64,000 nt of DNA from the NCBI RefSeq assembly GCF_039555335.1, contig NC_092646.1:29255780-29319779 (forward strand), given 5' to 3'. This document shows positions 1 through 11,160 of this stretch, piece after piece. This DNA is from Amphiura filiformis. Its lineage: Eukaryota; Echinodermata; Ophiuroidea; Amphilepidida; Amphiuridae. The notes below the pieces were generated by a model that saw nothing but the letters and a program-made list of their open reading frames with translations, ran no database searches and was not told the origin of the DNA. Position 1 is the stretch's first letter; each line of letters opens with the position of its first letter. A program made the position numbers and the translations under genes.

Positions 1-770
1 CAATCCTTTACCGATCGCAACCAAATGTGATCCCCGCATTCGACCGAAAGTAGCTTAGGACACTCCCCATATTTTCCTTGATCTCTCGTATAAATTACAG
101 CCCAATCGGACCAAGTTTAAAAATTGACCTTTGACCTCCGATTTCGACCGAAGGTAGTGTAGGACACTCCCCATATTTTCCTTGATCTCCCATATGAATT
201 ACAGCCCAATCGGACCAAGTTTAAAATTTGACCTTTGACCTTCGACCTCCGATTTCGACCGAAGGTAGGGTAGGACACTCCCCATATTTTCCTTGATCTC
301 CCGTATGAATTACAGCCCAATCGGACCAAGTTTAAAATTTGACCTTCGACCTCCGATTTCGACCGAAGGTAGCTTAGGTCACTCCCCGTATTGTCCTTGA
401 TCTCCCGTATGAATTACAGCCCAATCTGACCAAGTTTAAAATTTGACCTTTGACCTTCGACCTCCGATTTCGACCGAAGGTAGCTTAGGTCACTCCTCGT
501 ATTTTCCTTGATCTCCCGTATGAATTACAGCCCAATCAGACCAAGTTTAAAATTTGACCTTTGACCTTCGACCTCCGATTTGGACCGAATGTAGCTTAGG
601 ACACTCCCCGTATTTTCCTTGATCTCCCGTATGAATTACAGCCCAATCGGACCAAGTTTAAAATTTGACCTTTGACCTTCGACCTCCGATTTCGACCGAA
701 GGTAGCTTACGACACTCCCCGTATTTTTCTGCATCCCCCGTGCGAATTTGGCGAGGCTGGGATCAAAACT
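1..770. repeat. Tandem satellite, about 104-111 bp unit, ending in an ACGGAGCCTTTA + (ACAC/ATAC) tail
   Basis: About six and a half head-to-tail copies share blocks such as GACCTCCGATTTCGACCGAA and ATGAATTACAGCCCAATCGG. The anchor ATTACAGCCC recurs near 94, 198, 309, 413, 524 and 635, so the unit alternates between 104 and 111 bp; the short form lacks a 7-base CTTCGAC segment. The array ends at AAACTGACGGAGCCTTTA followed by an ACAC/ATAC microsatellite. The same terminus occurs near 31060, 33090 and 35030, so the array is probably the internal repeat block of one dispersed element family (family G here). Confidence 0.9.
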
Positions 771-2225
771 GACGGAGCCTTTAACACACACACATACATA
801 CACGCATACAACATAAGGCAAATTATAGTAAGATTATTAAAATACGCAAACAAAATTCTCCACTGATTTAATATTTGGTAAGTTAGGTTTAGTGTCTCTG
901 AGTTATTGCTTTTGTTTTATTGTGTACGGATTCTTTTTGTAAGCAGTATATTTTTGTTCCGTAGGAACGATATGCTCAGATTGATCAAAACACCCAGTAC
1001 CAGTTCTCATCATATCCTGTTTGTAAAACTTACTTGAAGCGTGAATTATATGTATGAGAAAGAGACTGTAAAGAGGTAAAATGCTGCCTCTGGTACACTA
1101 GGTTGTCAAATAGTTGCTTGGTTTAATAGTCCTGAAAGTGCATGGAGGCCAGGAGATGTAGCAGAGACAATCACCTCAGTTTAGTATGTAACAAGGCATC
1201 TCATTGGTCCTGCTGTTTTACATCACAATGGCCGAGTTCTCAGTTCATTAACTCTTAATCTGTATTAACGTTATTGGATCTTGGGATGTGACAGCAAAGT
1301 AATGACAGAAATACAATACTCTCATACCCAAAGCCAACTAATATTTTTTTACCATTTAAATTTTGTAACTTTACCTTGCAGAGATTCGGCTAAATTTATA
1401 AACTGGTAATGATTTATGTGTATTTACTTTCACGAACTTGCCCTAAATGAACAGTGAGTGCACTGCCCTTTGGTGGGAGCTCGCCAAGGAAATTGAGTCC
1501 ACAAGCATCTAGGCATACTACTAGTAAACTGCATACATGCACTACAGTATTTTTGTGAATGAAGATTGAAGTAAATATTCTAAAATACTTAGTTTGTAAA
1601 TCATTTAAACCATGATATTAACACCGTTCACTATAAGATAATTCTTGAAAGTTCCACACAAGATTTCAAGTCTTCCACAGAATATCAAATTTAATTCTAC
1701 TAATTCTAAGCCAGCATTCAGCATAGACAGTTCTCTCTCTGGTTCTCTTTACTGGATATGCATTCATCTAAAAATACCTCCTCAAGTTCATAAGAGCTCA
1801 TAAGGTCGTTGTCCGAACTGGGCTAGGTACGTTGTCATAGCAACTAATGGATTCTACCACTTGTTTGTTACGCCAGTGCACCGGTCCCACAACATGCCAT
1901 TTAACAACTGCTTTATTGCGTGTTTCTACACCCCCGTGCAAGTAGTTCAGCTAAATTATATCAATGTTAATCGTTTCCATGAGTCAAAAAAGAGTAGATT
2001 TTGATTTATTTTCAATACCAGTAGGCCATAGCGGAACGTTGTCCTTTTTAAGGACTCTTCTTGTTAAGAGATTGGATTGATTTTCTCACAGATATCCTAA
2101 CACCCTTCAGACACTTCAATAAAATAAATATTAATCATGCCCGTTTGTATCTCCCAGCTGGAGTTCTTTGCACTTCTGTAAACATCATATTGTTTCATGT
2201 AAAATAATTCAATAATTGTCACATC
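771..2225. other. AT-rich non-coding stretch
   Basis: No open frame with coding character, no RNA gene and no repeat boundary was found. A GTAAGT donor-like site near 877 has no convincing exon before it. Confidence 0.5.
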
Positions 2226-2257
2226 AGGAAAGTTGAGATGTCTATCTCAACTTTCCT
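2226..2257. repeat. Perfect 14-bp hairpin
   Basis: AGGAAAGTTGAGAT, a four-base loop GTCT, then the exact reverse complement. It is isolated in AT-rich sequence with no T-run that would suggest a Pol III terminator. It may be the remnant of a foldback element. Confidence 0.75.
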
Positions 2258-2275
2258 AGTCACATATGGCTGACA

Positions 2276-2474
2276 TAAAAATGTATCCCACGACATTAAA
2301 ACATCATAAACATTAACGTTTCGTCACCTAAGAGTACAGTCACACCAATTTAATAAAGGTTTATTATTTCAAACATATTTGTGCATAAAATGTATCTCAC
2401 GACATTAAAACTTCACCAAATAGTGCAGTCACACCAATTTAACAAAGGTCTATTATTTCAAACATATTTGTGCA
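2276..2474. repeat. Direct duplication of about 100 bp
   Basis: Two adjacent copies (about 2276-2386 and 2387-2474) share TCACGACATTAAAAC, CAGTCACACCAATTTAA and TCAAACATATTTGTGCAT. The second copy has an internal deletion. Confidence 0.8.
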
Positions 2475-2475
2475 T

Positions 2476-3090
2476 TGTTTTTCAAAAATAATGCTCCCCT
2501 GATTATTCACGAATGTGCCTATTATTATGCGCACCTGTTGTGAATGGTGTTTTTTTCTGTGTATCGTACAATACATCACGTTTTGGGGTCAATTCTGTGA
2601 TATTATAAAAGCCGTTGTCAATTTAACAAAAGCTATATTGTTTGGTATAGACATAAACATCTCTCTTATAAAAGTTGTAAAGTTTATATCATCTTTATTT
2701 CTCACAAAAGTTAAAAAGTTCAGTATACCATTTACATCATCTATTGTTTTACTAGACCAACATGACATTTTACTTATGAAACAATAGGAATTAACGGACA
2801 TGTATTCCCAAATCACTAAGACAATAGTTCTGTTGTGGTTTTTTATGAAAGAAAAAAACAAAACAATTCTTTTTATGATTCTGAGTAACAATTTATTAGC
2901 TATACTCTGAGACCAATTATGTAATAATTTAACCATGACATTTTTGAACATGTGGCAGGCCCGGGTGGCAGGGGTTCGGCAAAATGTTCAACTCACAAGT
3001 ATAGGTTGCGTAACTGATCGCTTAAAAGAAGAATATTAATGTTTTGAAACTGAAGTTAATTTTTTCTTGAAACAAATTCATCAGGAGCGT
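2476..3090. other. AT-rich non-coding stretch
   Basis: Open frames exist on both strands (the longest is 120 codons on the minus strand), but they are AT-driven, hydrophobic and overlap each other. No splice or start context supports a gene. Confidence 0.5.
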
Positions 3091-3091
3091 T

Positions 3092-3965
3092 CATATTATT
3101 CGCCGTATAGAAGTGATTTTGTAACATCAGGATTAACTACCAGAGCAATAGCATCTACTCTCTGGCAATAGGTTAAGAGATCTGGAATGAGCGTTTTGAG
3201 CGTTTCGACAGTATTTTTTATGGAACATGAAAGCACCTCAGACGTATCGAATTGGATTCTGAATACGAAGCATGTCTTTCTGATATCAAATAATTTTCAT
3301 TTTTGAAAATCACGATATAATACAAATTTTATGACAAATTATAAAATTTGATATTTTACAATTTTTGATATATAACAGTCCTCGAAGTAAATTTTATAAA
3401 TCTAATGATATATTTTAAAGTGTATGTAGCTGGGAGGAAAAGCCGACGATCAATTGAAAATTTTGACCTTTCATATTGAAGATATGGATTTTTTCCCAAA
3501 AGACCTAATTTTTTTGGTGTTTTGGGAAAAAAAATCCATATCTTCAATACGAAAGGTCAAAATTTTCAATTGATCGTCGGCTTTTCATCCCACCTACATA
3601 CACGTTAAGTATAAATCATCAGATTTATAAAGTTTACTTCGAGTACTGTTAAATATCAAAAATATTAATTTTTAATGATTTGCAATAAAATGTGTATTAC
3701 ATTGCGAATTTCAAAAATCAAAATTATTTGATATCAGAATGACATTCTTCGTATTCAGAATGCAATTCGATATGTCTGATGTGCTCTAATGTCGCACAAT
3801 AAATACTGTCCAAACGTTCATACCCCTTCCCTTAAACTTTTTTTAATTTTTGAATACATCGAACTGCACTAGTACGTTCACGCGGTACCTCTGTATTGAA
3901 CCATATCATGCTGATCACTCGCACCTGTAGGCCTAAGATTAGTATCTTTGAAAAGAACGGTATTT
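3092..3965. mobile_element. Element of the ATTCGCCGTA family, apparently split by a younger foldback
   Basis: The left piece (3092-3180) has ATTCGCCGTATAGAAGTGA and GGATTAACTACCA. The right piece (3890-3965) has ATCATGCTGATCACTC and TTAGTATCTTTGAAAAG. Both match, in order and orientation, the intact element at 59536-59830. The sequence between them is the foldback at 3185-3835. Confidence 0.55.
3185..3835. mobile_element. Large foldback (inverted-repeat) element, about 645 bp
   Basis: Two arms of roughly 275-300 bp are imperfect inverse complements around a short centre near 3510. Paired blocks include GGATTCTGAATACGAAG with CTTCGTATTCAGAATGC, and GCCGACGATCAATTGAAAAT with its complement near 3560. 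No coding capacity. Partial relatives lie at 11065-11160 and 61545-61700, so it belongs to a dispersed non-autonomous family. Confidence 0.85.
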
Positions 3966-4188
3966 TCAGGAATGTAAATGGGGACGGGAAAAAGTCTGTC
4001 GTTTAAAATGACTGAAAATGGGACAAAAATTGCGGGGGTGAAAATTTGGCTCTACCTACGCTGCCGCAGATTTAAGGTTCCTGCATGGAATTGAAATAGT
4101 TCTGAGTGAGTTTGTTGAATCTGAAAAAGAACTTTTCACACTTTAATAAAATTAATTTTAATTTTTTTGTTATGTCCTTAATTTTCAG

Positions 4189-4438
4189 AGGCAAAAGTGC
4201 ATGGCGTCGGATGACGGGGCAATCAAGCAAGCTCAATTTGGCTGCCATGGGAGATTTACCCGCTGTATTTGAAACGGCACCCCCCGTAAAAGAATCGGAA
4301 TCGGAGAGTAGTGATAATATTGCCGATGTAACGATATCGGTTATTTCGAGATCACATAGAGCTAATGATATAGCGGTGCAGACATCCGAAGAGGACTTTG
4401 GTTTAGACAATCCTGGTTTTGCTGTTTTACATCAATAA
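4189..4438 (+). CDS. Last coding exon of an unrecognised protein (partial gene)
   Basis: A pyrimidine-rich acceptor (TTAATTTTCAG) ends at 4188. The frame then stays open to TAA at 4436-4438, giving 82 residues that start GKSAWRRMTG and end DNPGFAVLHQ. The first base completes a split codon, so an upstream exon must end two bases into a codon. The peptide is Ser/Glu-rich around PPVKESESES, has a Val/Ile stretch, and looks like a soluble or cytoplasmic C-terminal tail; no transmembrane segment or known domain is visible. Balanced codon use and the good acceptor argue for a real exon, unlike the AT-driven frames nearby. I could not identify the family or find the earlier exons in the window. Confidence 0.6.
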
Positions 4439-5361
4439 GGCCTTAAAAAAATTGTTTGATTGGCGTAACATAAAAAAAAATAGGGTAGGTAGGTCGGGTT
4501 TTTTTTTACTTTTAAAGCTGTAAATTGCTTTTGGTAAAGGCCTTGTAACTATTTTTAAATTGATAAGTTTATTTATTTTTGTTGGTTGTTGTTGTTGTTG
4601 TTTTTGCAAAAAAAAAGTCAGGGTCTGGCCTAATTAGAATCGTTCCGGTTATGCTAATCAAACAACTTTTTAGGCCTATAATATAAAAGTGTAGACGTAA
4701 TAATGTTGTTGTTTTTCTTTATGCAAAGCTGTAGATATCGATAGCTTTTAAAATTACAGCTGTTTTATCATGTTTATATTATAAAAATCTAGATATTTTA
4801 TATTTTGTATACAAGCAGGCTGCTGTGTCCCAGAATGATACCGCGAAAGTTGAATTTTATTAGGTATGAATAGCATTGCTATTGGTCGAATTGTTTTGAA
4901 TTCTATGTTCTACATGTATTTAGTTTTCTTAGGAATTTTAGATTCTACAAATTGGACGTTTCTAATCGAAGTTACAGAATATTTTGTAAAAATGATATGG
5001 TGAATTCTAAGTTTTGCCAAAAAAACCTATTTTGAAAAATCTGTAAAATTACTAAATGTTCAGCACAAAGTTATCAGGAAAAAGTTCGGAAGGGTATTTT
5101 TGGGAGAGACTATACAGGCCTATATTCGTGTATTAAGTCTACACGAGCTACACCATATTTTTTCGCCCATGAACGGGTGAATTTTAGTGGAAAACGGGCG
5201 TCTTGACCCTTTTCTTTTCCTTTGCCTTCCCGATTTTCTCTTTCATTTTTTTTGTCAGAAGGGCCCCTTTGTCTTTCAGTTTTGTCAGGGGGCACTCTGC
5301 CTATTGTCCCGTCTGGATATGCTATTGCAAACAGTGTAAAAACACATTCTGTAGCTCCTTT
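4439..5361. other. Probable 3' UTR and intergenic sequence
   Basis: This follows the stop of the unknown gene. It has T-rich and GTT repeats (GTTGTTGTTGTTG near 4585). I saw no canonical AATAAA close to the stop, so the transcript end is undefined. Confidence 0.4.
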
Positions 5362-5760
5362 CACAACGTCGTATAAAAGTTACGTTGTATGTTGTCATCT
5401 ACGTTGTAAATACGTAAATTTGTGAACTCGTATTCGTGTTGTGACAACGTGATTTTCGACGTTGTTTTTCGGACGTTGATATAACGTCATTGTGATGTTG
5501 TTTCGACGTCAATTGTGAACGTATTATTCATACGTTGTTACAACGTTCGATTGGACTTAATAGGAACGTCTGAATAATTTGTTCACAACTTGAAACAACG
5601 TCATTGCAACGTCATAATGACGGTATATCAACATCCGAAAATTAACGTCGAAATTCAAAAATAACGTTGTCACAACACGAATACGAGTTCACAAATTTAC
5701 GTATCTCCAACGTGACAAACTAAGTATACAACGTCAGCGAACGTCGTGAAAACGTAGGGT
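5362..5760. mobile_element. ACGT-rich foldback element, about 400 bp
   Basis: Long inverted repeat with a perfect 39-bp core: bases 5410-5448 are the exact inverse complement of a block at about 5664-5702 (one side contains GTGAACTCGTATTCGTGTTG). The whole element is saturated with AACGTT, GACGTC and ACGTTG words. No open frame; flanks are ordinary AT-rich DNA. Confidence 0.85.
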
Positions 5761-6200
5761 GTTGGCTGGGTAGTGAAAATGGACGATACAGGGCCAATAC
5801 AGAACTTGCTTACAGCCTTATCAAGTTCTGAAGTTTGTTTGCATTTTCCAATTTTTGTATTGAAATGCGCTTTTCATGCATACTTTTATATTCAAAAGTG
5901 AATTAAAATTGTAAATTTAAGAACGTAAGGTACTTATGAGTTTTATTCTTTAAAGGAAGGTGACCTGATATATTTGGAAAATGGATTTCTTTAAAATTGA
6001 CATAACATAGAGTGTCATCCCTTTCAAGCATTTGTGCAAAAAGAACACGTACTCGTAAATGTTTCTTGTAAATGTGACTAATTCCTTATGGAATTTACTG
6101 AGATTTATTCAGCGTGAATCATAATATAGTATAGGCCTATACAGTGATTTTGTTGATGGTAATAAATGATATCAAATGAGAGATCCTATTTTTCTCATTA
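5761..6200. other. Unique AT-rich sequence
   Basis: No gene or repeat recognised up to the assembly gap. Confidence 0.5.
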
Positions 6201-6400
6201 NNNNNNNNNNNNNNNNNNNNNNNNNNNNNNNNNNNNNNNNNNNNNNNNNNNNNNNNNNNNNNNNNNNNNNNNNNNNNNNNNNNNNNNNNNNNNNNNNNNN
6301 NNNNNNNNNNNNNNNNNNNNNNNNNNNNNNNNNNNNNNNNNNNNNNNNNNNNNNNNNNNNNNNNNNNNNNNNNNNNNNNNNNNNNNNNNNNNNNNNNNNN
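6201..6400. other. Assembly gap (200 N)
   Basis: Exactly 200 undetermined bases. Frames drawn across it are artefacts. Confidence 0.99.
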
Positions 6401-6760
6401 TAAGATAGAGCCTTCCTCCCCGTGCACCCATACCGAAAATACCAAAGATGTTCGGTTGTCAGCCCGGGGTTGCCAGGAGCAGGCCCGTAGCCCGGGCCCG
6501 ACCAGGGGGGAATGCCAAAGACCCTTTTATGGCCCAAAAAGTCCCATTTTCGAGCGTAGCGAGCGAATAAAATAGAGGTTTTTATGCCTTTTGGGTCCAA
6601 AAAATGTCCAAATCCGCCCTGAGTCGAAAAAGGTCCAAATCTTGAAAAAGACCACTTTTTTTTTCAAAATCAGCACCATCCTGGCTACTGACCTGGCCAG
6701 GTGTGAGACACGAAGGCCTACGCGACTGTAGTTTTTAGACAAGGCATTTGTGTGCTTTCA
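6401..6760. repeat. Dispersed repeat fragment with CGAGCGTAGCGAGCG
   Basis: Carries CGAGCGTAGCGAGCGAA and a run of GGTCCAAAT / AAAATCAGCACC blocks. The latter blocks recur at 29770-29880, so this is a truncated dispersed repeat. It abuts the gap, so its left end is unknown. Confidence 0.6.
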
Positions 6761-6764
6761 CGCA

Positions 6765-6890
6765 CAAATATCCCCAGTTGACACATAAATGTCCCCAATT
6801 GACGCACAAATGTCATTATGTCCCCAATTGTTGGGTTTATAGGCTAGAATTATGTCCTCTTTTGGTAATTTCAGACATATGTCCCCAATC
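6765..6890. repeat. Short tandem repeat of TGTCCCCAATTGACRCACAAA type
   Basis: Four to five degenerate copies of an about 22-base unit (AAATGTCCCCAATTGAC and variants). The minus-strand frame across it repeats SIGDI-like words but is not a credible gene. Confidence 0.7.
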
Positions 6891-6924
6891 GATACACGGT
6901 AGGCCCTACTAGAGGAGAGGGGGA

Positions 6925-7245
6925 TGCATTCTAAGAAATAAACCCGTGAAATCAAGGTTCTAGATATAACCTTTTTTGTCCTCTCATCAGGAGAACCCTC
7001 CCTCTTGAACCTCTAAAAAAGGTTCTGTAAAGGTTCTCTAAAGAACCGAAAACTTGTTCTGTATTGAACCTCTAAAAAAGGTTCTGTAAAGGTTCTCTAA
7101 AGAACCGAAAACTTGTTCTGTATCACATTTTGGGGCCATTTTCGATGGTTTTGGAACCATTTTTGGTTCTTTGGAGAACCTCTAAGGGTTCTCCTGAGAG
7201 GACAACTTTAGAACCTTTTTAGAACCTTTGTTTCTTATGTGGGTG
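6925..7245. mobile_element. GGTTCT foldback element with an internal 59-bp tandem duplication
   Basis: The ends are inverse complements (TCCTCTCATCAGGAGAACCC against GGGTTCTCCTGAGAGGAC). Inside, a 59-bp unit starting GAACCTCTAAAAAAGGTTCT is perfectly duplicated (7007-7065, 7066-7124). GGTTCT/AGAACC words dominate. A short related patch is at 36520-36600. Confidence 0.8.
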
Positions 7246-7655
7246 CTCTGATAATTTTTATTGTCGCTGATGTCCTCATATCAATTGATAGTTTCAACAT
7301 TTTACATGATCGTGTCAAGTTTAAGTATAGGTCATATAATATGAAAGAAGTATCTTCATAGAGGCCCACTATACCGCATTGGTCTCTTCAAATCAAAGAT
7401 AATATTAGGCATAATGATCGTTTTTGACAGATTTGTCATTTTGGTTAAAAATTGACATTTGCATCCTAATTATGGTTTATTGCTAAAAAGTTTTTATTGC
7501 AATTTATATGAACTGACACTTCAATTAGAGGGTAACCTTGTAAAAGTCGCATGTGTGACAGTTACCATAGCAACAACATTTATGCCAATTTTTGGTCATT
7601 TTTTACTGTAAATCAAAATCGACTAAAAAATAGCGAGATTTATAGTATAGTTGCT
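7246..7655. other. AT-rich non-coding stretch
   Basis: No gene or clear repeat boundary seen. Confidence 0.4.
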
Positions 7656-7862
7656 ACCGTAAAATGGGGTAAACAAAACCAATTATATTTTTAATTATCT
7701 CTTTTTTATGATTAGGGTTCCCTTCAACACTTTGAAGTTGAAAAAGATTTTTTAATAATTCTGTAAGGGTGCCCTAGGGGTTAAAAATAGCCTGACCAAA
7801 GTTACCCCGCATTACAAGTGTTTGTGAACGGTCCCTTACCCCATTTTACGGTATGGTAATTG
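7656..7862. mobile_element. MITE with TACCGTAAAATGGGGTAA ends
   Basis: The terminal inverted repeats TACCGTAAAATGGGGTAA and TTACCCCATTTTACGGTA bound about 200 bp with no coding capacity. Confidence 0.8.
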
Positions 7863-9052
7863 ACCATTCTGTGAGGCTTCTGCAACTATCTTGAAATTGT
7901 GGTAGGGCCTCACCCTTTAATGTCAAGAACATTGTAGCTTTAAAAAAGCAAAAAAATATGACAAAATGCCAATTTTTTAGCCAAAAATTGTCATATTTAG
8001 CCAACTAAAACAAGCACATTTGATTTTCAAGAGGTCATAGGCCTAGGTCAACAAAACCTTCGGACTTTGGTTGCAGGAAGTTGCCATGATTGACTTTTTT
8101 GATGTACCATGATGCAGTCATGTCTACAGTAGAATTCATCTCGACCTTTGCAGGACTTAAACCCCACTAAAAGCTATTAAACCAAGATAACACTCATTGA
8201 AGCAGCTCAACTGATTAAATCAGATCTTCTCTGGTTGTGCACAAGTGTCTGTTTTACATGTGCGACATCGCAATAAAGCTGGTATTATAGCTTCAGTTGG
8301 GTAACCGATTATAAAGGAAACGAAAGGAAACAATGGTATGTGTACCTTTGTTCACGAAATGAGACAATGACCTGCTTTTTGTTAACCAGCATTCTTCAAA
8401 ATGAGCAACATAATGATTGTTGACTTAACACGGTTTGGAAATAATTTCTTCATATTTTTGGTGTTATCTGTCGTTTACATATCCTTCCTAAAACACAAAA
8501 GTGCGACCCTCTCCAAACATCTAAATTAGCTAAAAATTTAGGACATGTTACAAAACTATATTTTCTAGAACCTATTTAGAATAGTTTAAATGTAGCTTGT
8601 ACCGTTTTTTTGTGGCATCCTTCAGAACGGAGCGGTCCGTTACCAATATAGCTCAATATTTTCGGTCAAATCTCCATTCAATTAACACGGGGAGTTTGCT
8701 AGCTATGAGCTAGCTATGCTTTGCCCTCACATTCTACGAAAGTGCGACCCCTTCTGAACATCTAACCTAGCTGTAATTGTTAGAGAAATATATTTGCTAG
8801 AAGTTTGGAGAATAGTTAAAATATTGGCCGGTTATTTTTCACACAGCGATGTTAACTAGGCAATGCCCATATACCTATAACATACACTGTTTGTAGAGGT
8901 CACGCGTCAATGGTGAGAGCACTGTGTATTGTGTATAGGAAAACGGACAGTAACTGCAGTATGCACTATCAGCTATATCATATCAATACATTGCCTATGA
9001 ATCATTAAAAAAATCCATGATTTACCGTCCTAAACTACTCTGTAGTCCGATT
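7863..9052. repeat. Non-coding, with a dispersed direct duplication
   Basis: Two related blocks (8498-8600 and 8736-8840) share AAAGTGCGACCC, GAACATCTAA, TTAGCTA/CTAGCTG and AGAATAGTT in the same order about 240 bp apart. The rest shows nothing recognisable. Confidence 0.6.
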
Positions 9053-9100
9053 CTTATTGTGTGTGTGTGTGTGGGGGGGGGTGTGGGGGTGTGTGTTTTC
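9053..9100. repeat. GT/G-rich simple repeat
   Basis: (GT)n runs into a G tract and back to GT, a polymorphic microsatellite. Confidence 0.9.
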
Positions 9101-9256
9101 CCCGGGTGTTTTCCCTTAAATACTCAGTGCAATTATCAAGAGAGGGGCTCTTGTCTTTAGCCCTTTTCTCTGCTCAAAGAACTAGCTATTAAAGAGGGCA
9201 CTGTATACATTATTTTTCATACTATGAAACTTATCAAGAGAGGGCTCTCTTTGTGT

Positions 9257-9440
9257 TACTGTAAGATTTGAGTTCGCTCCCGTATTCTTGGGTAAAGTTC
9301 AAAATATTTAATATCACTCCTTTTTTTGGGTGATATTAGATATTTTAGCTTACTTTTTGGTATGAACTTTACCCAAGAATTTAAGCTAACATTGACGTAA
9401 CGAGAGGCTCGGGAGCAAAATCAAATCTTACAGTAACCGA
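9257..9440. mobile_element. MITE with GTTACTGTAAGATTT ends
   Basis: GTTACTGTAAGATTTGAG on the left pairs with AATCAAATCTTACAGTAAC on the right. Inner blocks CTTGGGTAAAGTTC and GAACTTTACCCAAG also pair, and AATATCAC/GTGATATT closes the centre. About 180 bp, non-coding. Confidence 0.85.
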
Positions 9441-9587
9441 CCGACCGATATACATGGTAGGGCCTATCTTGCACTTTAATGCAAAAGGGTCGCGGACCCC
9501 ACAGTTTAGTGCAGGGTTATCTTTTTACTTTAAACTATTCCCGGTAGGGGTTACCTCGACAGTTCTGTGTGGTAGCAAAACGGGGGG

Positions 9588-10215
9588 TGAGAATACTGAA
9601 GATAGCTCATATTAGCCCGTGTGAATTTTGCTATTAAAAGATGAGATATTTTGCTATCTACTGAAGATAGCTCATAGAACATTTTAACGTTGCTATCTAC
9701 TGAAGATAGCTCATATTAAAAGATAAGAACTTTGCTATCTACTGAAGATAGCTCTCCATACCCCCTTCTCTCTCATTTCTCTCGCTCTCTCTCCTTTTCC
9801 CATGCACTGTATAGGGGTGGGGCCCAAATCTGCGAATTTTGCTTTGCCCCATGCTCCAGCAGCTATGCCTCATATTATAACATTAATTTTAAAGTTGCTA
9901 TCTACTGAAGATAGCTCATATTAAGAAAATGAGAATTTTGCTATCTACTGAAGATAACTCATATTAATGTTGTTATCTACTGAAGATAGCTCATATTAGA
10001 AAATGTGAATTTTGCTATCTACTGAAGATAGCTCATATTAGAAAATGTGAATTTTGCTGAAAATAGCTCAGAAAATGTGAATTTTGCTATCTACTGAAGA
10101 TAGCTCATATTAAAAAATTAGAATTTTGCTATCTACTGTAGCACATATTAGAACATTTTAACGTTGTTATCTACTGAAGATAGCTAATATTAGAATATGA
10201 GAATTTTGCTATCTA
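9588..10215. repeat. Hairpin minisatellite, unit about 42 bp with core GCTATCTACTGAAGATAGC
   Basis: More than ten copies of a unit built on GCTATCTACTGAAGATAGC, which folds as a 7-bp stem (GCTATCT/AGATAGC) around ACTGA. Linkers are variants of TCATATTAGAAAATGTGAAT. Copies mutated outside the stem usually keep the stem. A CT-rich segment with CATGCACTGTATAGGGG interrupts the array at 9755-9890. Confidence 0.92.
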
Positions 10216-10825
10216 CTAACTAAAATACATTATGAATTTGTAAGCGCTCTTTAGGCAAAGCCATTGTTCATTGAATTTACAACCGTATGACAAATAATAC
10301 AAATACAAAATATTTGCAATTTAAAGAGAATTGGTCATGACATAAAATCTGAAAAATATTGCAAGGATCACTTGAGGTTTTGAATTTTAAAACTTACATT
10401 TTGGTCAAAATTGTGCTTGAATAGGTCGTTTTCAACAGATTTACCACATTCGCCCCGGGCATTCGCCTTGCTATAAACATTGAATTGAAAAAATGAAGAA
10501 AAAAAAAAACGTTTTGAGGGGGAAGTGTTAGCTTTTGTTCGATATAAAAAAAATTGGATGAGGGGAACACTTGCGGTTTTGACAAAACCAATCACAGATG
10601 CCTATTTTCCACTAGTCACCAGGTAGCTCACACAGCTCTTATGATGCTATGCACTCAACTGTGTCGTGTAAACAAAGACTGTGCAGAGGCAATTCACTGC
10701 TTGCTTGGAAGCGCTTGGACGAAATTGTGTGCTCATGTGTATCGAGGTGTGGAAACTGTGCATAGATGCGTTTAGAAGAGAATGGTTTTGTAGCCAAAAC
10801 CTTTCTACATGTATAGAAAATGCGA
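10216..10825. other. Non-repeat spacer between two blocks of the hairpin minisatellite
   Basis: Contains an A-run near 10498 and no convincing gene. The 73-codon plus-strand frame starting at 10554 is Cys/His-rich but lacks splice or start support. Confidence 0.4.
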
Positions 10826-11030
10826 ATTTTGCTATCCACTGAAGATAGCTCTCCTCTGCCCCCTTCTCTTTACCCAGTCTCTTTTCCTCTCCCTACCTCA
10901 TTTCTCTCTCCTTTTCTCATGCACTGTATAGGGGCGGGCCCAAAGGCAGCTGCAGCTATGCCTCATAATATAACATAACGTTGGTATCTACTGAAGATAG
11001 CTCATATTAGAAATTGAGAATTTTAATCAT
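10826..11030. repeat. Second block of the hairpin minisatellite with its CT-rich spacer
   Basis: The same GAATTTTGCTATC-ACTGAAGATAGCTC unit is followed by the same CT-rich spacer and CATGCACTGTATAGGGG as at 9755-9890, then another hairpin unit. Unit plus spacer were therefore duplicated together. Confidence 0.85.
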
Positions 11031-11064
11031 GTTAATGAAGATTAATGCTACGTAAAGAGAGAGT

Positions 11065-11160
11065 GTATGTAGCTAGGATGAAAAGCCGACCATCAAATGA
11101 ACATTTTCACCTTTTGTATTGAAGATAAAGCCTACATGAACTTTCCCAAAAGCAAAATCA
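11065..11160. mobile_element. Fragment of the 3185-3835 foldback family
   Basis: GTGTATGTAGCTAGGATGAA, AAAAGCCGACCATCAA and TATTGAAGATA match one arm of the foldback at 3185-3835. Only one arm is present. Confidence 0.7.

Noticed and set aside
2589..2951. 120-codon minus-strand frame
   Set aside because: AT-driven, hydrophobic composition, overlapped by another open frame on the plus strand. No family motif, start context or splice sites.
6137..6600. Several frames across the gap
   Set aside because: They read through 200 undetermined bases and have no independent support.
9588..10215. CRISPR-like array
   Set aside because: The units are regularly spaced and palindromic, but the spacers are themselves repeats of one another and the genome is a eukaryote. 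It is a minisatellite.
10554..10775. Cys/His-rich 73-codon frame
   Set aside because: No zinc-binding spacing pattern, no splice sites, and it sits between minisatellite blocks.
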